NCBI RefSeq assembly: GCF_052324685.1
Contig: NC_135213.1
Span: 517,501-581,500 of the forward strand
Source of the DNA: Brachyhypopomus gauderio
Taxonomy: Eukaryota; Chordata; Actinopteri; Gymnotiformes; Hypopomidae
Direction: 5' to 3'
DNA length: 64,000 nt
Position 1 is the stretch's first letter. Each line of letters begins with the position of its first letter. A program made the position numbers and the translations under genes. Positions 40,198-60,939 of the stretch are shown one piece after another. The notes below the pieces were generated by a model. It was not told the DNA's origin. It ran no database searches and worked only from the letters and a program-made list of their open reading frames with translations.

Positions 40198-40985
40198 TGC
40201 ACATATCAGACTCCTGAACTACACACATATCAGATCCCTGAACTACACACCTATCAGACTCCTGAACTACACACATATCAGACCTCTGAACTACACACCT
40301 ATCAGACCCCTGAACTACACACCTATCAGACCCCTGAACTACACACCTATCAGACCTCTGAACTACACACCTATCAGAGCCCTGAACTACACACCTATCA
40401 GACCTCTGAACTACACACCTATCAGACCCCTGAACTACACACCTATCAGACCTCTGAACTACACACCTATCAGACCTCTGAACTACACACCTATCAGACC
40501 CCTGAACTACACACCTATCAGACCTCTGAACTACACACCTATCAAACCCCTGAACTACACACATATCAGACCTCTGAACTACACACCTATCAGACCCCTG
40601 AACTACACACATATCAGACCCCTGAACTACACACCTATCAGACTCCTGAACTACACACAAATCAGACCTCTGAACTACACACCTATCAGACCCCTGAACT
40701 ACACACCTATCAGACCCCTGAACTACACACCTATCAGACCTCTGAACTACACACCTATCAGAGCCCTGAACTACACACCTATCAGACCTCTGAACTACAC
40801 ACCTATCAGACCTCTGAACTACACACCTATTAGACCTCTGAACTACACACCTATCAGACCCCTGAACTACACACCTATCAGACCTCTGAACTACACACCT
40901 ATCAGACCTCTGAACTACACACCTATCAGACTCCTGAACTACACACATATCAGACCCATAAGCTACACATCTATCAGACCCATAA
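40198..40985. repeat. 23-bp minisatellite (about 33 units)
   Basis: Units CTGAACTACACACCTATCAG plus ACC/ACT. Because of its regular length it leaves an artificial open frame on the minus strand. Confidence 0.95.
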
Positions 40986-41159
40986 ACGATGCAATGTTCT
41001 ATTTCACTCCAGACAGACTCATTCATAAAAATCTAAATGTTGTGCCATACTGAATATTGCCTGGGATATAATCTCTCATATCAGAAACTACAGATTTCGA
41101 GCCACTGCTGGCTGAAAATGAGACACATATAAAATTGCAGTGACACTCCAACCAGCATA

Positions 41160-41340
41160 ACCTCATTACAAACTATACCACTGCCGCTCACTACATACTA
41201 TACCACTGCCACTCACTACATACTATACCACTGCCGCTCACTATATACTATACCACTGCCACTCACTACATACTATACCACTGCCGCTCACTATATACTA
41301 TACCACTGCCACTCACTACATACTATACCACTGCCACTTA
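41160..41340. repeat. 30-bp tandem repeat
   Basis: Six units of ACTATACCACTGCCACTCAC plus TACATACT. Confidence 0.93.
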
Positions 41341-41730
41341 TTACTTCCACTCTGGATGCTCGCTAGAGAAAGAAGCCAACTGATGTTCTTTCTGCAAAAC
41401 TGTTTTTTCTGTCCACAAGTACAGTTGATGGTTCACAAGCCTGTGAGTATTTTTAACTGTTGTGTGTCCTGTGGCAAAACCACATGTTTCGATACATACA
41501 GTCTGTCCATCCCCTTGCATACGTTACTGCACTAGGTGTAAAAATAACGCCTCAGTAAAACAAATGAGAACAGTCACATTGAGCAGTTCTCAATCACAAC
41601 AAAATTATTTATATCATTATTTATTACACATATAAAACTATATTACCTAACTAATATTAGTATTGGATAATAGATTTAGTATCTTAAACACATTAGAACA
41701 CACCTGCTCCTAAATATTTCAACCTACAAC
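41341..41730. other. Unassigned AT-rich sequence
   Basis: No gene, RNA or repeat boundary seen. Confidence 0.4.
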
Positions 41731-41734
41731 ACCC

Positions 41735-42115
41735 ACTCAACCTACACCACCCAGCAAACTCAACCTACACCACCCAGCACACTCAACCTACACCACCCAG
41801 TACACTCAACCTACCCCACCCAGTACACTCAACCTACACCACCCAGTACACTCAACCTACCCCACCCAGTACACTCAACCTACCCCACCCAGTACACTCA
41901 ACCTACCCCACCCAGCACACTCAACCTACCCCACCCAGTACACTCAACCTACGCCACCCAGTACACTCAACCTCCCCACCCAGTACACTCAACCTACACC
42001 ACCCAACACACTCAACCTAAACCACCCAGCACGCTCAACCCACACCACCCAACACACTCAAACCACCCAGTACACACAATCTGAACCACCCAGTACACTC
42101 AACCTAAACCACCAG
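41735..42115. repeat. 23-bp minisatellite
   Basis: About 15 units of CACTCAACCTACCCCACCCAGTA with ACC/CCC variation. Confidence 0.95.
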
Positions 42116-42391
42116 ATGAGAACACAGACCTCCCCCTCCTCCACCTCCTACTCCACCCACAGCACTGGGCTCATCTCTCTCACTGCTTCTCCCTGGATGC
42201 AGCTCTCTTGCACTCCCTGGTCTCTGTGGCAATTTCAAACGCTGTATCTCCACTAAACATGCCCCCAGGTCATGACTGCCAGAATTACACACACTTATGA
42301 ATCTAGACATTTGAACCTGGAGTTACACACACTTATGAATCAAGGCATGTGAATCTGGAGTAAGAATCTGGATGTCACCAAGATGACTCAC

Positions 42392-42450
42392 CCTGCCGTG
42401 GTGCACAGGCTGTCTGATCTGCTCGAGACCCCTCACTAAAGCCCAAGAGG
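42392..42450 (-). other. Candidate upstream exon of fyb1
   Basis: The minus strand reads CAGCCTGTGCACCACGGCAG then G|GTGAGTCATC, a good donor in phase 0 with the exon ending at 40122. The 5' boundary and start codon are not resolved and the encoded residues do not match family sequence I can recall; it may be non-coding. Confidence 0.25.
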
Positions 42451-42539
42451 AAGTGTATGTACACATTACTCTGATAGCACAGGGTGTGATGAGGGTGAGG
42501 GGGCAGATCCCACACTGTAGATCACTGCACGTCACACTG

Positions 42540-43305
42540 ATCTGAGACCAGTCTGCAACAGGAGGTGCTTACAAAGATCCAGCTCAGAGACTGGTAGATC
42601 ATACTGATCTGAGACTGATCTGTAACTCACTTAGTAGTTCTCACTTAGAGAAGACAGAGCAAGATGCTAACAACACCAAGGCCATAAGACCAGTTCACAG
42701 GGAGCACACATATTGTCATACTGATAAATCTGTAAGTCACTCTGGAAAAGAGGTTTAGCTAAATATTGTGAGTGAGAGAGCCCTGTTTCCTAACCTACAG
42801 TTCTTGATCTACAGACCAACAGCTCTGGGCTGTAGATATTTACTGCTGTGCTCCAGCTACAGATGAAACATTCATTATTATTGATGCTGATAACAAAAGA
42901 CAAAAAAATACATTGTCTGTGAACATTTTATTAACGAGGTAAAATACGTTTACTGTGTAATACTGTATGTTAAAATAGGTTTACTGTGTGATAAGTTAAA
43001 ATAAGCACACTTGCTTCAAGATGGGCCATGAATGTTCAAGCATGCTCTGTAGTCCTTTTTTTTCGGTAGACAAAACATAATAAAAAAAACAAATATATTT
43101 AATGCAGTATATCTGATGCCTCCAGGCCACTAGAAGTCAGTATAATGGTTTTTTTCATAATATAAAGAACAGAAATGACTTATTGCTCCTTTAACCTTTA
43201 TCCCAGCACAATGCAGTCTGATATGTGAATTCAGGTCGGATTATGTATTTAGCACAACACCTGCTGAACATGTGGCAGCTTCTGTAATGGTATCATATTC
43301 TTCAA
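42540..43305. other. Unassigned intergenic or 5'-flanking sequence
   Basis: No coding exon or repeat family recognised; it may hold fyb1 promoter sequence. Confidence 0.35.
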
Positions 43306-43307
43306 CT

Positions 43308-43493
43308 GGGGCAGTCATGATCCTGTGGTAGGGAATTGGTCTTGTGACCGGAGAGTTGTGGGTTCGATTCCCAGGCCTGAGGCCATCACTGAGGTGCCCT
43401 TGAGCAAGGCACCTAACCCCAACTGCTCCCTGGGCGCCGGGCTAGGGCTGCCCACCGCTCTGGGCACGTGTGATACACAGCCCCCTAATAATC

Positions 43494-43542
<49 letters not shown>

Positions 43543-43625
43543 GTTCTAATGTTCTAATTGCACAAATGGGTAAATATGGTGGACAAATTTTGATTGCGGT
43601 GAAAAATCACAATTGACAAATATGG
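43308..43625 (+). mobile_element. tRNA-derived SINE, full-length copy
   Basis: The head from GGGGCAGTCATGATCC carries an A-box-like TGGTAGGGAATTGG and B box GGTTCGATTCC (43361-43371). The body includes CCTTGAGCAAGGCACCTAAC and GCCCACCGCTCTGGGCACGT. A (GT)n run lies at 43500-43541 and the tail ends near AATTGACAAATATGG. The same family is at 4850-5282 and in part at 52036-52215. Confidence 0.88.
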
Positions 43626-43629
43626 CTAA

Positions 43630-44640
43630 AATTAAATTAAAATCTACATAAATCTAGTTACGGTTTGCTTAAAATCCCACCTTTAAAAATATATTTTCTG
43701 TAAAAGTGCTGTGAGGGCCTCTGTTCCTGTCTTCGTCACCCTGGTGTTCAGTCTGACCCTCACTGCACTGCAACCCTGAAAGAAGCTTCTCGTCTGGTTG
43801 TTGCTGAGCAGAAATGTAGATGAAGGATCAAACGTCTCCTTGTGTGGCCTATCGGTGAAGTCTTTTTTGACTCCAATGAAGCATGTCAACAACTATGTTA
43901 TGGCATTTGCAGAACGCATGCTGACATGTCATGAGCACTAATACTGAGTTAAGACTGAATGTTTCTTGATCAAGATTGGAGAACACTAATAGCCAGCATA
44001 TGTGGATTTGCAGCCCTAATTCCAACTTGAGTAAATGTACTGTGGGTAGAGTGTGATCACAGCCACAGCATGACACACAGCTCATGGGTGTGAAAACACC
44101 CAAAAATGATGACTACTTTACCCACTTAGAGGGCATGACCAAACCGCACAGAATGAGTTTGGAAACATGGGTCACTACATCTGCCACACTCACCCACCAG
44201 CCATAACATTCACGACCAGGAAGCACATCACATCTTCACATCCCACCTAAGACTGGACGACTGCCTGAGGTCTCTACACCAAATGTTTTATTTAAATTCT
44301 TTTTTTTATTTCACTTTAGAAGATACATCTACCTTTTCTAAAACATACATAAAATCTTTTGTTGATCTGCAGTTTTTGTATAGTTTATTACACATCACTT
44401 TACATGTAAATAAACACTGCCCAGAATAGCATATAATCCATGTGTGCCTATTGAAGCCGTTGTACATACCATTGTGCTGTGATCCAGGGACACAAGACAG
44501 CAGAAATGTCTCTCTGCTTTCACTCAGTCCGAGTTCCTCTACCACTCTTAAACGTAGGAAGTAATGACTAAACAGCTTTACCTCTCATCCCTCTCTCTCC
44601 CTCCCTCTCTCTCCCTCCCTCCCTCCCTCCCTCATCAGCA
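43630..44640. other. Unassigned intergenic sequence with a CT-rich tract
   Basis: No gene recognised. A (TCCC)n-like pyrimidine tract lies at 44583-44633. Confidence 0.4.
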
Positions 44641-44655
44641 GCATTTGCACAATGA

Positions 44656-44726
44656 GTGAGTCTTAGTTTCCTTAGTGTAGTACTATTGTGCACCAATAGT
44701 ACTACACTAAGGAAACTAAGACTCAC
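44656..44726. repeat. Perfect 33-bp hairpin, 5-nt loop
   Basis: The left arm starting GTGAGTCTTAGTTTCCTTAG (44656-44688) is exactly inverted at 44694-44726; loop TGCAC. It lies about 45 bases beyond the C5orf34 polyadenylation signal in the gene direction. Confidence 0.97.
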
Positions 44727-44771
44727 GTGGTGATGTCAAACACACAACAATAATTTGAGATGATTTCATAC

Positions 44772-44777
44772 TTTATT
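44772..44777 (-). terminator. Polyadenylation signal of the C5orf34 homologue
   Basis: AATAAA on the minus strand, about 170 bases after the stop codon. Confidence 0.65.
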
Positions 44778-44944
44778 AAAAACAACATTATAACTTCTCC
44801 ATTATTCAAACATTTAGAGGAAAAGAAAAAAAAATATATATACACATTTTAGGAAGATAAATGTAAGGAAGGAGGTTCTAGAGACGATGTGTTAAGGGGT
44901 TGGGTAAAAAGGACAGTAGATTTAGGGTAAATAGGAAAGTAGAT

Positions 44945-47900
44945 TTAGGGTAAATAGGACAGGAGGTTGTTTATGTCTTGGATCACTTTGGACGTTTTCT
45001 GAAGAGCCTCACAGACACTTCTGTCAGTGATCGGGAGATTGTTGAGGTCAGAGGTCATCCTGCCATTTTGAGTCTGGTGACCTTGGAAGTTCAGAATGGT
45101 GCTATTCTCTAGCAGATCTGCACATGTGTTAAGGGTGAAAACGCCTGCATGCACACGCCCGCACACAAAAACGAACTATGCGGTCCTATGACAGACTTTA
45201 CTTTTCTGTATGTTCATTCAGTGCTGACTGAAGGATACAGTTAAACCTTCTGATCTTCTGAAGCTCACCCAGCACAGACCTGCAGGAATTCAACACCATC
45301 ACATTCAATACCATCACATTCAACCTTATCATGAATCTCAGTATAAACACAAAATGTGAATAACCATCCTGAATGTGAGAACATAAAAGAGTACAATAAA
45401 ACGAATTCTGAATCCAAGTGTGGAAACACTCAGCTAAATCTCACAGTAAACCATCACAATTGCCAACCACGTGTTGTTGCTGCTAATGACAGCAAAACAG
45501 GTGTTTTGTCTAATACCAATAGAAACACCATCTATTCCTGCTAATTACTCTATAAAGCCCCCTCCCTCTGTTTCAAAACTAAAATCTTTGTTCCACAAAT
45601 GATTAAAAACACACTGTCATTTTTGTGGCTTAATCAAGATATTATGTTAACACCTGACTAACATCTAACTAACTCTTTGGAACAGAGCACCGCTCATAAG
45701 ACTCAGGATGGTTTTCTACCTTATTGCTATTAAGTATATATTAAGTATATATATATGTATTTCAGTTTATTTAATGAGGGTAAAATCCTCAATAATATTC
45801 CAAATACAGTTGGAAGAGGACATGAATACAGAAGTTTAATACCTGTTGTTTATAGGTTGATCAGACATTGAATGGGCGGGGCTTGCTCTGTTTGACTCCT
45901 TCACCCAGTTACACCATTCCCATGCAACCTCCATATACCTGAAGAAGGGGTGGCAAGAGAACTGTGAGGTGGGAGAGGGGTGAGTCCTTGATGTGGTGAG
46001 AGATGCTAATACAGAGGAATATACCTCTATGTACAACACCTGTGATAAGTTCCACCAGCATGCACCTGCAACAGGTGCTGCTGTCCATCAGGCAGAGAGA
46101 CTTGGCAAAGCCCCGCCCCTGCAAGGACTGACTCTGCCCCTGCACTCTGGTGCTGCACCACACCGATTTCCTGTCATTAGTCAAATTATACATACAGATA
46201 TTATACAGTTACACTGTGATATTACAGAATGTTGTGCAGGTTTTTGTGGTGTAACTTAGATGTGTACCTGTGTGGTAGGTGATGTGTTTGCTAGTATAGA
46301 TTAGTAGTGTGTGGTGTGCACCACCTGGGCAGGTGTTTGCGTATTCCACAGCATGTGTACTTCTACTCCATCCAGGAAGGTGATGTGAGCAGTGCCATTG
46401 GAGAAGGCCTGAAATCGGCCCGTACCAGTGACACACACCTCCTCCATCACGTTCACACGCTCACACACCTCCACCTGACCAACACAACCAAACACACATT
46501 TAGAGCACACAGCTAAGCCTCACACAATCAAGACATCACTGATTGCCCCTGTTGCACCATAAGAGCACCCACAGAATATGCTAATACACTCATTTGTTTT
46601 AATTAAGCAACTTCTTCAATAATGTTAACAGCACCCAAACTATCTAATTCAGCATTAGAGGCTGCACTGATTTGCTACGAGGGTTCTGGAGGGGGTGGGT
46701 TATATGGTACCCTGGGCTTTGGAGGGGGTGGGTTCTGTGGTACTCTGGGTTCTGGAGCGGGTGGGTTATGTGGTACTCTGGGTTCTGGAGCGGGTGGGTT
46801 ATGTGGTACTCTGGGTTCTGGAGGGGGTGGGTTATGTGGTACTCTTGGGTTCTGTGGTACTCTGGGTTCTGGAGCGGGTGGGTTATGTGGTACTCTGGGT
46901 TCTGGAAGGGGTGGGTTATGTGGTACTCTGGGTTCTGGAGGGGGTGGGTGCTGTGGTACTCTGGGTTCTCACCCTCCTCCAGCAGGTCTGAGCAGAGTCA
47001 GGGATTCTGGAGCTGTTGGCCTGCCTATGGGCCTGCAGGATCCTGAAACCAAACCAGTCAATCACTGCGTAGAATTATTTATATGGAGTATATGTGTAGC
47101 AAGAATGTGTATGTGAATGAATGTTTGTGTGAAGCTATATGCTCTGTGATAGTGTGTGTGAGTGTGTGTGTGTGTGTGTGTTAAGACCTGCTGGCTCTGG
47201 TCACTACAGAACTGATTGAATAAGGCTGCCCAGGTCGGTCAGGAGGAAGTCCACTCAGGTAGTACACACTCTCCACAACCTGTACAACACACACTCAGAT
47301 AGTATACTCTCCACAACCTGTACAACACACTTAGATAATACACACTTAGATTTTACACACTCTCCACAGTCTGTATAACAACACAGGTAGTGTGGGCATG
47401 TCAGAGCAGACTAAGGCGGGCACAGGAGCTGACCGTCCAGGCCACGGGGCTGCGTCTATAGTGGGTGAAGTACTCCGCTAAAACCCCATTCGACCTGATG
47501 ACTGAGCCGTCGCCGGGAGACACCTCCACCACAGGCACTGCTCCACCCGTCACCCTGGAGACAATGAAACATAAACAAACTAATCTCTACCTTCATTGGT
47601 TAAAAAGGGTTTTCACATGCTTACAGAAGGTGCTCAACTGATTAATTCATAATAATTCATAGGTTTTACATTTTCCTGACCACATATTCATGAAAAAATA
47701 ACCAGCACTTTAATTATCAGCAAATTATCAAACTCAAAATGTTCTGTAGTACTAATAGCATAAATCATTCTAACCCCTTCCATCATATGTCATGGAAGAA
47801 TGCATCTGTATGTCACATGATATGTAAAGCCCATTCTAATGTTCACCTCATTCCAGATGATTGACAGTGATAATCACCTGTAAATGATGCCGTGACACCA

Positions 47901-49624
47901 GACAACTCTCACCAACTCAGTGGGTGTGTCCATCTCTGACCAATCAGATGTCAGGTTCCCATACCTCCACCTGTTCATGACATCATTCACATAATCATAC
48001 GTGTGCATATGTGCATACACACATTACAGGCACGCTCACACCCATGCCAGTTCAGTGGCAGGGCACCAGTGTCGTAAGCGTGAAATTCACTTCAGCATGA
48101 CTCGGAGGAGGTGAGGTGACATGAGCAGGCACTGCTGTGGGCGACGGTTCCCACACCTGTGCAGGTGAGGCGAGGGACATGAGAGAGGGAGAGGAGGAGG
48201 CAGACATCCCTTCACCACTCTCCGAGGGGAAGACTCTACAGTGGGGAATTCTTCAGACTCCGCTCCACCCTGCTGACCGATGGCACCGCTACATTTAGTC
48301 CTCTGAGATTCCCAGTGTTTGAGAGCTAAAGACAGAGGGTACTGCCAGTCGGGTGGGTATTGAAGCCGTGAGTGATGCTGGAGCACGCGTGTGTGCGTGT
48401 GCGCCCTTCCTAGCACGGCAGACTCCTCCTGTGTGTTTAACCCGGACCAGCCCTCCTGCAACTCTTCTCCTGGGGCGGTGATGTCCTGCCCTCTGTCTCC
48501 ATGTGCAGAGGACGTTATGTCCTGCTGCGTCCTGTCCCCGTGTGCAGGGGACGTTATGTCCGGCCTGCCTCCACGTTGGACCTCAGGACATAGAGCCGAG
48601 TGTCGTTCACTCTGGCTGCTCTTACACGTGAACTCCACCGTGAACTCCTCCCCACAGCCAGCCAGCACCAGCCGTGCACGCCCAGAGTCCGAGCTCACGA
48701 CGACGGCACCATCAGAGACGCAGGCGGAGCTACACTCTTCTGGAGGCCACTCAACCTCACACACTGCAGGGGAAAACTTCTGAAAGAGGAAAGACACACA
48801 TTACAATAGCATATAACCACTCAACTGAATAGGTCAATTAATTATCAATCATTTAACAAATAAATGGTGACAGTGGATAAATAACACAGATAACTAATGA
48901 GTCAACAATGATAATCAAAGAAATAATAAATTAACACTTAATATGTTAGACAATTAGATGTTAGACAAACGTTAGACAATACTAGACAATTGTAAAAAAA
49001 AAAAGAATTAATTTACTTTTACTTAAAAATTTAATTTACTTAACCACGTAAATTATAATTAAATGCAAATTATAATTAAATGTCTGATTTATTGACTCCT
49101 GAATATACTGGTTTTTATTACCGTCTGATCCGAATGAAGCTAATCGGATCACAGCTTGTTACTCGCATCAGTTACATATCCTTAAGAATCTAGTTGATAA
49201 CGTTTGTTTTAATCAAGTGTTTGTTGATTCTCTAAGTAACCCCCGCCATCCCGGGGCGCTCGTGCGCTACCTCCGTCTGGATCAGCTCTTCCGGCAGGTA
49301 AGGGCGCGTGGCGTACTTATTCCGGAAGTTCAAGGCTTCGACCAGTAATGCCTGTTTTTAAAGAAATCAGGTTAGTATGATAATAAAAAATAGCGGAACT
49401 CCATGTATGACGGGACGCAGTACCTTGTGCTGGCTGACCGTAAACCGACTTCTGTGCCGCACTCTTTCCGTCGAGCGGAGGGGATGTGCAGTGTGTGCGC
49501 GCGCTCTCTCCAGGACGTACTCCGCGCCGCACGCGGACAGCTGTAGGCGCGAACCGTCCGCATACGTAACGTCTACCGACTCGTCGTCGTACATAACCAT
49601 AAAACCGACTGCTGCCGTTGCCAT
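44945..49624 (-). CDS. c5orf34: C5orf34 homologue (617 aa, 12 coding exons)
   Basis: Protein of unknown biochemical function, conserved in vertebrates. Exons in order: 49424-49624, 49271-49351, 48157-48779, 47878-47970, 47434-47554, 47188-47279, 46973-47042, 46325-46474, 46040-46152, 45843-45938, 45239-45279, 44945-45117; they sum to 618 in-phase codons including TAA. Human is about 638 residues. Family blocks: [20 protein letters not shown] at the N-terminus, [35 protein letters not shown] (end of exon 3), [56 protein letters not shown] near the C-terminus. The start is the only ATG before the conserved N-terminal block. It sits about 300 bases downstream of the paip1 3' end, the same order as in human. 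Confidence 0.93.
46675..46972. repeat. 33-bp minisatellite after a C5orf34 exon donor
   Basis: About nine units of GGTTCTGGAGGGGGTGGGTT plus ATGTGGTACTCTG. On the minus strand the array starts inside the donor sequence GTGAGAACCCAGAGTACC of the exon at 46973-47042. Confidence 0.93.
47230..47395 (-). repeat. Tandem copies of a C5orf34 exon 5' edge and acceptor
   Basis: The exon edge TACACACTCTCCACAAC|CTGTACAAC at 47263-47288 is repeated at about 47305-47330 (TATACTCTCCACAACCTGTA) and degenerately near 47353-47380 (ACACTCTCCACAGTCTGTAT), preserving acceptor-like CTGTA on the plus strand. Confidence 0.8.
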
Positions 49625-49928
49625 TTAAGGTTTATAACAAGCAAACCACAAATTAAAATATTATTTCTACATCCAGAGCGCAGCAGGAGCCACAACAGCA
49701 GATCTGTCAACGGTTTTTGTTTTTCCCGCGGACTGGCTGGGTGCTTCTACTATGGATCCCAGTAATAGTGCCCTCTAGTGACCCGGAGGTGTTGGCCGGT
49801 ATAGTGTCCCAGAATGCGCATATTTTATGTCGTCAGTGCATTGAAAAAGATATATATGGTAATTTGTTAAAACATTTACAAACCAAAGAATTACATAGCC
49901 ACAACACAGAGCAGTAATGTTATAAAGA

Positions 49929-49934
49929 TTTATT
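49929..49934 (-). terminator. Polyadenylation signal of paip1
   Basis: AATAAA on the minus strand about 910 bases after the paip1 stop and about 300 bases before the C5orf34 start. The 3' UTR would be roughly 49905-50845. Confidence 0.6.
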
Positions 49935-50845
49935 TCAGGCAAACAGTGCTGTAAATATTTACAATACCATAATAAAATAAACATTCCTGTATGTGGAATC
50001 AATGTGGTGATGGAGGATTGGACAGTGCTGAATGTCACAGTGGTTGTGAATCCTTGTTTGACCAGGTTGCTTCTTGCTCCGCCCACTCCCCGGTCTGCCC
50101 CACCCTTGTCTCCTCCCACCAGTCCAAGGGTCTAACTTCTGGATCCACAAACCCAAACTGATAGTGGAGTGTCATGTGTGACCATCTCCAGGAAGTGCAT
50201 CAAATCTGTAAAATTCTTTAAAAGGTTCAAAATGAACCTGATAAAGGAAGAGCACGCACAAAGAAAAACTCAAAATTTCAAGGACACCCCCCCTCCACTT
50301 TTTTTTGTAAACTCTGAAAACCAGACATTTTTCTCCCTATATGAGGAAGTAGCTTAGGTGTCAAAACCTCATCTACATGGCGCTCAGAGCAAAACTGCAC
50401 AGCGCCACTGTTGTATTACTCTGCTCCAAGCCCCTCCCACTGCTGTAGCTTCAATTCTTTTCTGGAAGCAGTCAATTAGTGATCAAACTCCACATGTACT
50501 TTCTCCTACTCTGCTTCTCAGACAAAGACCCACTGTAGATGGTTTTGATCATGACTGCTTGGCCATCGACACGAGCGACAACAACGAAACACAGAGCAGA
50601 AGAAACCAGGCAGGAACCATCCAGCAACTGTTGCTAGGACTCACTGCTGATGCATCAAATTAAATCCAGCACAAACAAAAACCCCAGCCGGAAAACAATC
50701 CGATTATGGGCTTAAACTACGCAAAATAAAACCAGCTAAAAGTGGAGTTTCTCTGGGCTCCATTGGGGGCAGCACAGAGCAGCTGTGAGTGTTCAGCAGC
50801 TGAGACTGGAAGCCGACGGTCAGATGGCGCATCAGTCAGCTGATT

Positions 50846-58794
<7,949 letters not shown>

Positions 58795-59060
58795 TACTTA
58801 ATAAAGCGAGACGGTTTCTGACGAGATGTGATGTATTCGAGAAAAATCGTGCAACGTGTCTTGCCAGAACGTCAAATACGAAATATTAGGTGCCCGACTG
58901 CACACTGCCTGTCTTTCATGTTTAGCTAACAGGCTAACGCTGGTTAGCTGCTAGTGCTTGAGGAGTGTGACGTTAGCCCTGCAGCTAGTCACGCGTCTTC
59001 TTCCTCTGCTATTGTTTGTCTTAGGAAGACCGACACCAATACCGCCACCTACCGTATTAC
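58795..59060 (-). promoter_or_regulatory. Likely paip1 5' UTR/promoter region
   Basis: Sequence just upstream of the paip1 start; no TATA box is obvious. Assigned by position only. Confidence 0.3.
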
Positions 59061-60430
59061 CGCAACTTAATGCAATTCTAATTCCCTAGAATTTGGAAGT
59101 TTATTCATTTTTTGCGTTTCCTCAACGTTTGGGCAACACCTCATATCTTCTTTCTACCGAATAAGACCACCAGGGAGAGCATGTTTAAAAGTTGTACCCA
59201 ATGACTTTTATTTTGAAAAGACGTCTTGGCACTGAAGCGTTTATCGGCAAGCATGAGCTCGTCGTTAATTCATAGATGTGGTCTTTTCACATCTTGCGTA
59301 ATAGGTATTTATCGCATACACTATCTGCTTTTAAATAACGAGCCCATTCTTTCGTGAATATCTGGCGAATATAGAACGCTGAGCCAAATTTACCACGGTG
59401 TTTTGAAAGGCGAGACTTTTTTGCAGCGCTTACAAACCCCGTATTCATTCAGTGTCTGGGCTGGAAGCAAATCGAGCAGAAGAATGAATAATATGTTAAA
59501 ATGAGAACAGTCATAGAAACCTGGTATAATTGTTTTTGCTTATGAGATTTTTGTTCCCGGGAACCCTGCTTGTCTCTAGGTGGTAAGTTTAAATTTGCTT
59601 ACACGTTAGTCGGAAACTGACCGAAAAGGACTCATGGGACCGTGGCCAGCTAATGCCTAAAACACTAATATATAATAGACGAGTATTGTCAGTTATACTT
59701 TCACGAGTGACCGTAGCGCGCGACTCCGCACACCTCGCACGAACTGGCGCGAGCGGCGGAGTCATTTATATTTGGCGCGTCAAATTCTTTGCAGTGTTCT
59801 CCGAAACGACATGTGGTAGAAAGAAACACCCTTCAAAAACAGGGGAAGGAACATTTACCTGACCAATTTTAATATTGCATTGTGTTGCAGGTTTGAAAAA
59901 TGCTGCAATTTAGGCTAAAGTGCTTGAAAATGCTTGAAGTTGTAACTGTTTTTCGTTTCACAACAAATGGCTATCTGACTGAGTAGTTCTTGTATTACGG
60001 TAACAAATACGAGCCTCTTGTAATTCCAGGGCGAAAGACGTTAAGATTTGACGTTTTGAAAATGTACAACCATTAAGTAATATGATTAAAAAACGAATTA
60101 TTTCGAATCATTTCGAGTATATGTATATATATTAAACTTAATTAAGTTTATTAAACTTAATTAAGTTTAATATTTAATAATTTAATATTTATTAAACTTA
60201 ATAAAGTTTAATATGCTGGGAAATACTGAAATGGACCTTGAAGTGCTTGAATTTCACCTTGTAAAGGTGTATGAACCCTGCAAACATGACTTTGTTCATT
60301 GCAGAAGCAAATGAAGCGACAGCGCGCGAGATTACTTCATTTTCGGTGCGCGGTTGCGCCGGTTGCGACGCGTCAAGTATAAACCTAGCTTGATGTTAAA
60401 GTGGTCGCGGCTGTGTTTACAATACAGCCA
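59061..60430. other. Intergenic sequence without recognised genes
   Basis: Nothing assignable apart from an AT palindrome near 60136-60215 built from AATTAAGTTTATTAAACTT repeats. Confidence 0.5.
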
Positions 60431-60439
60431 TTGATCCCG

Positions 60440-60938
60440 CCAATCATTATTTGAATGAATGAATGAATGTTCAATTTATATACCCAAGACGCTTTACAAT
60501 TTGAACAAAGGTACAAGTCTCAGACAACCAATCACACACACACCAGCGAGAAGCAGCAGCCAATTGCGCACAGCGTACTCTCTACCGGGATCCACAGCCC
60601 CCTGGGGGACTGAATGGGGTGCAGGAAGGGGAGAGAGGACAAACCCTAGTGGCAGAGCACCATCCACCACTGGGCATACAAGCACACACACATTCATGCA
60701 CAGACACTCAGACGACTGCTTATTATTGAACAGAGAGAGACACAGACACACACTCAGGCAGAATTTGTCAGGGACCGCCAATTTTACCTATCCTCCATGT
60801 TTTTGGACTGTGGGAGGAAACCGGAGATCCCACGCAAACACGGGGAGAACATGGAAACTCCACTCAGACAGGGACTTGAACTCTCAGTGCTGAGAGGCAA
60901 ATGTGCTAACCACCAAGCCACCGTGTTGCCCAAAGGGT
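60440..60938 (-). mobile_element. tRNA-derived SINE of a second family
   Basis: Read on the minus strand from 60938, GGGCAACACGGTGGCTTGGT and GGTTAGCACATTTGCC (A box region), then GAGTTCAAGTCCC (B box region), are a tRNA-like head. The body with GGTTTCCTCCCACAGTCCAA is a widespread teleost SINE sequence. Confidence 0.75.
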
Positions 60939-60939
60939 T

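Noticed and set aside
40190-41026. 278-codon minus-strand frame of CVVQGSDR repeats
   Set aside because: Produced by a 23-bp minisatellite lacking stops in one frame set; no start context, no splice logic, no conserved sequence.
40198-42115. CRISPR-like regular repeats
   Set aside because: Contiguous minisatellite units without unique spacers, in a vertebrate genome.
43308-43390. Possible functional tRNA gene
   Set aside because: The A and B boxes belong to a SINE head; there is no full cloverleaf, and other copies occur in the window.
44656-44726. A conventional microRNA precursor
   Set aside because: The stem is perfectly paired over 33 bp with a 5-nt loop, unlike typical imperfect precursors; kept only as a hairpin finding.
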